From an uncultured Pelagibacteraceae bacterium (GTDB lineage Bacteria; Pseudomonadota; Alphaproteobacteria; Pelagibacterales; Pelagibacteraceae), in NCBI GenBank assembly GCA_902602105.1, contig CACKPP010000008.1:1-22614 (forward strand): DNA of 22,614 nt, in the 5' to 3' direction. The notes under the pieces are model-generated. The model was given only the letters and a program-made list of their open reading frames with translations. It did no database searches and was not told the DNA's origin. Made by a program: the position numbers and the translations under genes. Position 1 is the first letter of the stretch, and every line of letters begins with the position of its first letter. Of the stretch, positions 17,288 through 22,614 are shown piece after piece.

Positions 17288-18061
17288 ATGGAAATTAATA
17301 TCAATTGCGATTTAGGTGAAAAATCAAAACACCATTCAAATAAGCATGATCCTGATTTACTTGAAATAGTAAATTCAGCAAATATTGCCTGTGGCTTCCA
17401 CGCTGGAGATGAAGAAACAATGAATCAGGTTGTAAATATTTCAAAGAAAAATGGGGTTAGTATTGGAGCACATCCATCTTTCAATGATCCTGAAAATTTT
17501 GGAAGAGAAAGAATGAATTTATCCTCAGGCGAAATTAAAAAACTTTTAATTGATCAATATGAAATTCTACAAGTTATTGCATCAAATCACGGTGATAAAG
17601 TTACTCATATAAAGCCTCATGGTGCGTTAAATAATATGGCGTGTGAAGATTTGGAACTTTCGACAATTATTGCGAAAGTTATAACTGAAATTGATAAAGA
17701 TTTAATTTATCTCGTTCCAACAGGTTCAAAAATGGAGGAGGCTGCAAAAAAATTTAATATGAAAATTGCATGTGAAATATTTGCTGACAGGAATTATGAA
17801 GATGACGGTAATTTAGTCTCTCGAAAAAAATCACATGCTTTGATTACTGACCCAGAAGAGGCAAAAAAACATGTTTTAAAGATGGTTAAAACTCAGGCTC
17901 TTAATTGTCACAGTGGGAAACAGATACCTTGTGAAATTGACTCTATATGTATACATGGTGATAACTTAAGTTCATTAGCTACAGCTAAATCAATAAGAAA
18001 AAATCTGTTAGATAATAAACTTAAATTAAAACCATTAAATAAAATGAAAAAATTTATCTAA
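17288..18061 (+). CDS. pxpA: 5-oxoprolinase subunit PxpA (LamB/YcsF family)
   Basis: The catalytic-domain subunit of ATP-dependent 5-oxoprolinase. An upstream in-frame ATG at 17258 exists, but the family starts at MEININCDLGE, so the ATG at 17288 is chosen (257 aa, close to the usual 250). Motifs are IACGFHAGDEETM, ISIGAHPSF-like SIGAHPSFNDPENFGR, THIKPHGALNNMA, IACEIFADRNYEDDGNLVSR and CIHGDN near the C-terminus; the conserved Asp and His residues in these are the expected active site. A TATACT at 17267-17272 could be a weak -10 box but no well-spaced -35 is seen. A TPR protein gene follows after 2 nt. Confidence 0.95.
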   Translation: MEININCDLGEKSKHHSNKHDPDLLEIVNSANIACGFHAGDEETMNQVVNISKKNGVSIGAHPSFNDPENFGRERMNLSSGEIKKLLIDQYEILQVIASNHGDKVTHIKPHGALNNMACEDLELSTIIAKVITEIDKDLIYLVPTGSKMEEAAKKFNMKIACEIFADRNYEDDGNLVSRKKSHALITDPEEAKKHVLKMVKTQALNCHSGKQIPCEIDSICIHGDNLSSLATAKSIRKNLLDNKLKLKPLNKMKKFI

Positions 18062-18063
18062 AT

Positions 18064-18546
18064 ATGAAAAAAATTATTTTAACATTGTTTGTTACTTTAT
18101 TCTTAACGAATAATTTGTACTCAGCTGGATCTTCTTCTACTTCAAGTTCAAGTTCAAATTATGATAAAGCAGTCAAATTAATCGAATCTGCAAAGAAATT
18201 TGAACAAAAAAATAAAGCTAATAAAGCAAAAAAAAATTATTTAAAAGCTCAAAAACTTTTGATTAAATCAAATAAAAATAAACCTAATAACGCAGACACA
18301 TTGAACTATTTAGGTTTTACTACCAGAAAACTTGGGGATTATGTAAATGGTGAAAAATATTATTTACAAGGTTTAGATTTAAATCCTAATCATACAGGTA
18401 TTAATGAATATCTTGGTGAACTTTATGTTGTGACAAACAGAATTGATCTAGCAAAAGAAAGATTGCAAGTTTTAGCTAACTGTAAATGTGAAGAATATTC
18501 TGAATTAAAAGAAATTATTTCTGGTACGAAAAAATCAAAATATTAA
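18064..18546 (+). CDS. Secreted tetratricopeptide repeat protein
   Basis: A 160-aa protein with an N-terminal signal peptide (KKIILTLFVTLFLTNNLYSA, likely cut after Ala at about residue 21), then a Ser-rich linker (SSSTSSSSS) and a TPR domain. The best repeat is around residues 78-110: ADTLNYLGFTTRKLGDYVNG and EKYYLQGLDLNPNHTG, followed by NEYLGELYVVTNRIDLAKER. The end has a Cys pair in ANCKCEEYSELKE, a pattern seen in small alphaproteobacterial TPR proteins. It should be periplasmic and probably mediates protein-protein contacts; the partner is unknown. It begins 2 nt after pxpA, so is co-transcribed. Its final TAA shares TTAA with the convergent dctM stop. Confidence 0.85.
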   Translation: MKKIILTLFVTLFLTNNLYSAGSSSTSSSSSNYDKAVKLIESAKKFEQKNKANKAKKNYLKAQKLLIKSNKNKPNNADTLNYLGFTTRKLGDYVNGEKYYLQGLDLNPNHTGINEYLGELYVVTNRIDLAKERLQVLANCKCEEYSELKEIISGTKKSKY

Positions 18547-19853
18547 TTTAAATTTTGAACCATCTTCTCAGGCATCCACAAAGCAATTTCAGGAAAAATT
18601 ACTACAAGTATAACTGCTAAAATCATTAATAAAAATAACGGGAAAGCACTTTTAGCAATAAAACCCATATCTTTGTTTGCCATCCCTTGAAGGACAAATA
18701 GATTAAATCCAACAGGAGGTGTTATTTGAGCCATCTCAACTACAATAACTAAAAAAATCCCAAACCAAATCATATCAAACCCAGCTTGTCTGATCATAGG
18801 TTCAATTATTGCCATTGTTAATACCACTGCAGATATGCCATCAAGAAACATTCCTAAAATGATATAAAAAATCATTAAAACTATAATTAAAACATAAGGA
18901 GATAAATCCATACTTTGGATCCAGATTGCTAAATTTCTAGGTAATCCAGTAAATCCCATTGCTAAAGACAAAAATGTCGAACCTGCTAATATAAATGCTA
19001 TCATACATGAGGTTTTGGTTGCACCTAATAAAGAAGACCTAAATGTATTAAATGTTAAACTTTTTTGTAGGTAAGATAAAATTAAAGCTCCCACAACACC
19101 CAATGAAGCTGCTTCAGTAGCAGTTGCTATTCCAGTATATATAGATCCAATCACCGCAGAAATTAATAATATCACTGGCAAAAGTTGTTTTGATCTTTTG
19201 ATTTTCTCAAAAAATGAATACTCATCTAAAATCTTTGGCATTTCTTTTTTATTGATTAATGACCAAATAATTACGTAAGACATAAAAATTAATGCAATCA
19301 TTATCCCCGGAATAATTCCAGCAATAAATAATTTTGCTATGGACTCTTGAACTGCGACGCCATAAATAATTAAAATAATTGATGGAGGTATTAATAATCC
19401 TAGTGTTCCTGAACCAGCTAAACTTCCTAGCAATATCTTTTCTGGATAATTTCTTTTTCTTAATTCAGGAATGGACATTTTTCCAACAGTAGCAACCGTT
19501 GCAGCTGATGAACCAGATATAGCTGCAAATAATGCACACCCTACAACGTTTACATGTATAAGTCCTCCAGGCAATTTTTGCATCCAAGGAGATAGACCTT
19601 TAAATAAATTTTCTGAAAGTTTAGTTCTAAATAATATTTCACCCATCCAAACAAATAATGGTAAAGCTGTTAAAGTCCATGATGATGAAGTTCCCCATAT
19701 AGTAGTTGCCATTGCATCTCCTACTGGCCTAGAAGTAAACAACATCATTCCAATTGCTGAAACGCCTACCATACTTAAAGCAACCCAGATTCCAGTGCCT
19801 AAAAAAAATAATAAAACACTGATAAAAAAAATTGTTAAAAAAATTTCAGCCAT
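18543..19853 (-). CDS. dctM: TRAP transporter large permease subunit DctM
   Basis: The large membrane subunit of a tripartite ATP-independent periplasmic transporter; it moves substrate into the cell using a Na+ or proton gradient after delivery by DctP. At 436 aa with about a dozen hydrophobic segments it is a normal DctM. Conserved segments include GTGIWVALSMVGVSAIGMML, AISGSSAATVATVGKMSIPE, GSLAGSGTLGLLIPPSIILI and MAQITPPVGFNLFVLQGMAN. The ATG directly follows the dctQ stop. The C-terminus overlaps the TPR gene by four bases on the opposite strand. Substrate is set by DctP. Confidence 0.96.
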   Translation of the reverse strand: MAEIFLTIFFISVLLFFLGTGIWVALSMVGVSAIGMMLFTSRPVGDAMATTIWGTSSSWTLTALPLFVWMGEILFRTKLSENLFKGLSPWMQKLPGGLIHVNVVGCALFAAISGSSAATVATVGKMSIPELRKRNYPEKILLGSLAGSGTLGLLIPPSIILIIYGVAVQESIAKLFIAGIIPGIMIALIFMSYVIIWSLINKKEMPKILDEYSFFEKIKRSKQLLPVILLISAVIGSIYTGIATATEAASLGVVGALILSYLQKSLTFNTFRSSLLGATKTSCMIAFILAGSTFLSLAMGFTGLPRNLAIWIQSMDLSPYVLIIVLMIFYIILGMFLDGISAVVLTMAIIEPMIRQAGFDMIWFGIFLVIVVEMAQITPPVGFNLFVLQGMANKDMGFIAKSAFPLFLLMILAVILVVIFPEIALWMPEKMVQNLN

Positions 19854-20336
19854 TTAATTTTTTTTTATTGTTAGAATAAATTTGTGAAAGACGCTTATAA
19901 AAAATATTGTAGAGCCAATAGCTACACTTGTTTGAGGTATCCAAATTAATATTTCATCTGCACCCTCACTCCTTTCTTGAAATTTATAAGATATAATAAG
20001 CATTTTAATGAAGTAGAATGCTAGGTATCCTGAAAAAAAACTTGCTATTGATAAACACCAAATTTCAGTCACCCATTTTTTATTGCCCGATAGTTTTTCT
20101 AGAAAAAGAGTAATACGTATATGACCACCTTCAATAAAGGTATAGGCTAAAGCAAAAAACGATGCGGAAGCCATGCAATACCCTGAATATTCTGCTAAAC
20201 CTCTTATATAAAAACCAAATATTCTTGATGAAATACCTGTAAGAATAAATACTGCTACTAATATTAAAAATATTGCAGCTATATAACCTGAAAATTTATA
20301 GAGTTTATTTAAATTTTTATCTAAAGATCTAAACAT
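19854..20336 (-). CDS. dctQ: TRAP transporter small permease subunit DctQ
   Basis: The small membrane subunit of the TRAP transporter, which pairs with DctM. It has 160 aa and four hydrophobic helices: roughly residues 15-35, 48-68, 90-110 and 130-155. The segment SGYCMASASFFALAYTFIEG followed by GHIRITLF is the recognisable DctQ core. It lies between dctP and dctM in the order P-Q-M; a strong hairpin separates it from dctP by only a few bases, which may lower its expression relative to the binding protein. Confidence 0.93.
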   Translation of the reverse strand: MFRSLDKNLNKLYKFSGYIAAIFLILVAVFILTGISSRIFGFYIRGLAEYSGYCMASASFFALAYTFIEGGHIRITLFLEKLSGNKKWVTEIWCLSIASFFSGYLAFYFIKMLIISYKFQERSEGADEILIWIPQTSVAIGSTIFFISVFHKFILTIKKN

Positions 20337-20342
20337 AATGAT

Positions 20343-20375
20343 TTAAGGCCACTTAAATATATTAAGTGGCCTTAA
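20343..20375 (-). promoter_or_regulatory. Intercistronic hairpin between dctP and dctQ
   Basis: A perfect 14-bp inverted repeat, TTAAGGCCACTTAA (20343-20356) and TTAAGTGGCCTTAA (20362-20375), with a 5-nt loop ATATA. It fills most of the 56-nt gap between dctP and dctQ and has the only GC-rich stem core in the area. No U-run follows it on the minus-strand transcript, so it looks less like a full terminator and more like an mRNA-stabilising or attenuating stem that keeps dctP in excess. Role is inference. Confidence 0.75.
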
Positions 20376-20392
20376 GTATAGAATGAATTAAA

Positions 20393-21364
20393 TTATTTGT
20401 ATGCTGATAAAACAGCAGCTCCTCTTGATCCTGCTTTTTGAGACCATTCATTAGCCATAGTCTCTCCAACTTTTTCAAAATGAGCTTGTAAAGATGAATT
20501 AACAGTTCCAACAACCATACCAGCATTAGCTAAAGCTTTTTTATCCCCGACATTACCTTGTTTTGATAACTGCCAGCCTTTTCTTTCAGCTAAAGTTGCT
20601 TGTTTCATTACCAAGTCTTGAGTTGCTTTATCCAATTTATTCCATGCATCTTTATTAACGATCACCATATTTTTTGGAAACCAAGCTGCAATATCATAAA
20701 AATACTTAACACCGTTTTCCCAAATCTTAGAATTTTTTCCAGTCGTTGGCGATGTAATCATACTTTCAACAGCTCCTGTTGAAAAAGCTTGACTTATTTC
20801 AGCAGCTTCAATTTTTGTAGGTGCCATTCCAGTTAACTCAGCAATTCTAATTGTTGCAGAATTGTAAGCTCTAAATTTTAAACCCTTGAGATCAGCTACA
20901 GAGTTAATTTGTTTCTTACTGTACAAACCTTGTGCAGGCCAGGGAACTGCATATAAAAATACTAGTCCTTTCTCATCTAAACCTTTTACAATTTCGTCTT
21001 TAGAGGCCTTATATAATTTTAAAGCGTCTGAATAAGATGTTGCTAAAAAAGGTTGAGAATCCACTTCAAGTAATGGATCTTCTTTTCCTAAAGCAGACAT
21101 GAATCTTTCACCGATTTGTGCCTGACCAGTTCTGACTGCTCTAAAGATTTCTCCTCCTTTAAATAATGAGCCACCAGGGTGAGTGACTATTGTTAATTTA
21201 CCCCCACTTTTTTCAGTCACATTTTTTGCAAATTCGGCTGCATTAGCAGAATGAAAATTACCAGCTCCATAAGCTAGAGCCATGTCCCATTTCTCTGCAA
21301 TAGCAAGATTAATTGACAAAAATAATGAAACTAAAATAGTTATTAGATATTTTATGACTTTCAT
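20393..21364 (-). CDS. dctP: TRAP transporter substrate-binding protein DctP
   Basis: Periplasmic solute-binding protein of the TRAP system. The 323-aa product has a Sec signal peptide with likely cleavage after AIA at residue 23. Family blocks: GGSLFKGGEIFRAVRTGQAQ (about 64-83), LYAVPWPAQGLYSKKQINSV, then ADLKGLKFRAYNSATIRIAE with R165 at the position that salt-bridges the carboxylate of the ligand in characterised DctP proteins. So the ligand is probably a carboxylate. Close neighbours are the 5-oxoprolinase genes, and a pyroglutamate-binding DctP subfamily is known from Bordetella, so 5-oxoproline is a candidate (inference). A strong GGAGG Shine-Dalgarno (21369-21373) precedes the ATG, unusual in this window, which fits high expression. 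Confidence 0.95.
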   Translation of the reverse strand: MKVIKYLITILVSLFLSINLAIAEKWDMALAYGAGNFHSANAAEFAKNVTEKSGGKLTIVTHPGGSLFKGGEIFRAVRTGQAQIGERFMSALGKEDPLLEVDSQPFLATSYSDALKLYKASKDEIVKGLDEKGLVFLYAVPWPAQGLYSKKQINSVADLKGLKFRAYNSATIRIAELTGMAPTKIEAAEISQAFSTGAVESMITSPTTGKNSKIWENGVKYFYDIAAWFPKNMVIVNKDAWNKLDKATQDLVMKQATLAERKGWQLSKQGNVGDKKALANAGMVVGTVNSSLQAHFEKVGETMANEWSQKAGSRGAAVLSAYK

Positions 21365-21477
21365 TTGTCCTCCATTTTTTTTAAATGCATTTCATTATGT
21401 ATTAAAAAAATTATCAATAAAAAAATAATACCACTTTTAATTGAATTATTTATAATATTTAATAGAATAGACCTACT
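21365..21477. promoter_or_regulatory. Divergent intergenic region between dctP and the TerC-family gene
   Basis: A 113-bp extremely AT-rich stretch between divergent genes, one of the larger gaps in the window. A TATAAT at 21451-21456 on the plus strand lies 22 nt before the TTG start of the TerC gene and is a plausible -10 box, though no good -35 is seen 17 nt upstream. On the minus strand TTGATA-like and CATAAT-like sequences occur but with poor spacing, so the dctP promoter cannot be fixed. No other gene is visible here. Confidence 0.4.
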
Positions 21478-22089
21478 TTGTTTGAAGAATTACTTATATT
21501 AGCTCAAATTATTTTCATAACGATTATCTTAACAGCAGATAATGCAATAATCATTGGTGTCATTTCAGCAAATTTTATTCCAAAAAATAAAAAACAAATA
21601 ATTTTATGGGGTGTCGCTGGTGCTTTAATTTTTAAAGTTATATTTGCTCTTTTTGCTACTTATTTGTTTGAATTCTACTTTATAAAGATATTAGGTGGTC
21701 TACTTTTAATTTGGATAGTAAATGATTTGAGAAAAGACCTCTTTGAAATTAAAAAGACAAAATTGCAAACTAAAAAATCAAAAGAACCATCTTTTATACA
21801 AAGTGTTTATAAAGTTTTGTTTGCAGACATAATGATTAGTTTTGATAATGTGATTGGAGTAGTTGGTGCAGCTAAAGGAAATTTTGGTTTTATGATCTTC
21901 GGACTAGTACTTTCGGTTATTCTAACAGGAGCTTTAGCAACATATCTTGCAAACTATATTCAAAAACATTTATGGATTGTTTATATTGGTCTAGGCTTTA
22001 TCCTAATCGTTGCAATCCAATTGGTAATTGGAGGACTTGCAGATTTAGATATCTTATCAATAAATGAGCAGTTTAAAAAATATTTTTAA
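21478..22089 (+). CDS. TerC family integral membrane protein (YjbE-like)
   Basis: A 203-aa membrane protein of the TerC family, members of which export or handle metal ions such as manganese. It begins with TTG at 21478: an in-frame TAG at 21463-21465 lies just upstream, no ATG lies between, and the conserved first-helix motif (LTADNAIIIG, with the DN pair) needs this early start. A second DN motif, ISFDNVIGV, appears in the second half; these two acidic pairs are the family's metal-site hallmark. About seven hydrophobic helices are visible, split by a Lys-rich loop (KKTKLQTKKSKEP). The stop shares TTAA with the convergent panB. The transported ion is not known here. Confidence 0.9.
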   Translation: MFEELLILAQIIFITIILTADNAIIIGVISANFIPKNKKQIILWGVAGALIFKVIFALFATYLFEFYFIKILGGLLLIWIVNDLRKDLFEIKKTKLQTKKSKEPSFIQSVYKVLFADIMISFDNVIGVVGAAKGNFGFMIFGLVLSVILTGALATYLANYIQKHLWIVYIGLGFILIVAIQLVIGGLADLDILSINEQFKKYF

Positions 22090-22614
22090 TAAGAGTGTTT
22101 TTTTGAAGGATATTTTTTAGATCTTACTTCAAAAGAAAATTTTTTTAAACCTAAAATTAAATATTTTTTGATATTAACAAATTTTTTTACAAACTTAATT
22201 TTTGTGTCATTCAATCCTATTAAGTCATCTGTTACAAGAACTTGACCGTCACAATTAACTGAAGATCCAATACCTATAGTTGGTATTTTTAATATTCCAG
22301 TAATTTGTTTGGCTGTAGATGATTTAATACATTCTAAAACAATTGAAAAAACTCCGCTATTTTGAAGTAATATCGAGTCAGCTATTAATTTTTTTTTTTC
22401 TCTAATTGTTCTTCCTTTTGATTTAAATTTACCTTTGGTTGTTTGAGGCAATAGACCTAAATGACCCATTACTGGTATTTTATTCTTTATCAAAAATTTA
22501 ACTTGTTTGATAATACTTTTTCCACCTTCTAATTTTACAGCATCACACTTCGTTTCTTTAATTATTTTTTTTGCATTTTTTAAAGCTGAACTTTTTGAAT
22601 TGTAGGTGTTGTAA
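22086..22614 (-). CDS. panB: 3-methyl-2-oxobutanoate hydroxymethyltransferase, 5'-truncated
   Basis: PanB transfers a hydroxymethyl group from methylene-THF to 2-oxoisovalerate to give ketopantoate, the first step of pantothenate synthesis. The frame stays open to the window edge, so the N-terminus lies outside; about 175 residues are visible. Family motifs: CDAVKLEGG, IPVMGHLGLLPQ, the catalytic-Glu segment SIVLECIKSSTAKQIT, IPTIGIGSSVNCDGQVLVTD, and a normal end SKKYPSKKHSY. The usual GIGAG turn is GIGSS here, a small divergence. A shorter start at a TTG (22493) is only an artefact of the missing 5' end. It uses the same one-carbon donor that the glycine cleavage system makes. Confidence 0.93.
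   Translation of the reverse strand, partial: YNTYNSKSSALKNAKKIIKETKCDAVKLEGGKSIIKQVKFLIKNKIPVMGHLGLLPQTTKGKFKSKGRTIREKKKLIADSILLQNSGVFSIVLECIKSSTAKQITGILKIPTIGIGSSVNCDGQVLVTDDLIGLNDTKIKFVKKFVNIKKYLILGLKKFSFEVRSKKYPSKKHSY

Noticed and set aside
19471..19857. 128-aa open frame on the plus strand
   Set aside because: Antisense shadow of dctM; the dctM frame carries strong family motifs throughout.
20343..20375. Calling the dctP-dctQ hairpin a rho-independent terminator
   Set aside because: No U-run follows the stem on the transcribed strand, and dctQ and dctM need to be transcribed downstream.
1..22614. CRISPR array, insertion sequence, phage, toxin-antitoxin, tRNA or rRNA genes
   Set aside because: No regularly spaced repeats, transposase or phage motifs, or tRNA/rRNA-like segments were seen on either strand; every stretch longer than about 115 nt is explained by a gene or the riboswitch leader.

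Overview
The window is a gene-dense, strongly AT-rich piece of bacterial chromosome that looks like a streamlined marine alphaproteobacterium, most likely a SAR11/Pelagibacterales relative. The reasons are very low GC, almost no intergenic DNA, overlapping stop codons between convergent genes, few strong Shine-Dalgarno sites, and content typical of that group: a glycine-riboswitch gcvT operon, NAD-type formate dehydrogenase, TRAP transporter and pxp genes. Taxonomy is inferred from composition and gene families only. No rRNA, tRNA, CRISPR array, insertion sequence, phage gene or defence system was found.

Layout. 1-4186 (+): 5'-truncated formate dehydrogenase alpha subunit, then selO. 4187-5759 (-): tspO, then a DAO-family FAD oxidoreductase. 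5784-6545 (+): short-chain dehydrogenase. 6542-14773 (-): one long tightly packed unit: promoter, tandem glycine riboswitch, gcvT, a broken gcvH, gcvP, then a COG2907-type flavin oxidoreductase, DUF1365, a CFA-synthase-family methyltransferase and a DUF3833 lipoprotein. 14770-17259 (-): pxpB, pxpC and a DMT-family permease. 17288-18546 (+): pxpA and a secreted TPR protein. 18543-21364 (-): a TRAP transporter (dctP, dctQ, dctM) with a 14-bp hairpin between dctP and dctQ. 21478-22089 (+): TerC-family membrane protein. 22086-22614 (-): 5'-truncated panB.

How the genes fit together. One theme is one-carbon and glycine metabolism. The glycine cleavage system makes methylene-THF, CO2 and NH3 from glycine under riboswitch control, and formate dehydrogenase oxidises formate to CO2 for NADH. 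The flavoprotein-DUF1365-CFA-DUF3833 block is a conserved membrane-lipid modification set and may share the riboswitch transcript. A second theme is 5-oxoproline: PxpABC turns it into glutamate, and the adjacent TRAP system is a candidate importer.

Most notable points. (1) gcvH lacks about 58 nt and is frameshifted, while the rest of its operon is intact. (2) A perfect 11-nt complementarity joins the riboswitch inter-aptamer linker to the gcvT ribosome-binding site and start codon, which suggests a translational switch. (3) The CFA-family enzyme has replaced two residues corresponding to bicarbonate ligands, so it may methylate lipids without closing a cyclopropane ring. (4) Three of four convergent gene pairs overlap by the same TTAA, and the fourth abuts. 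No complete new biological system was seen; these are the best leads.
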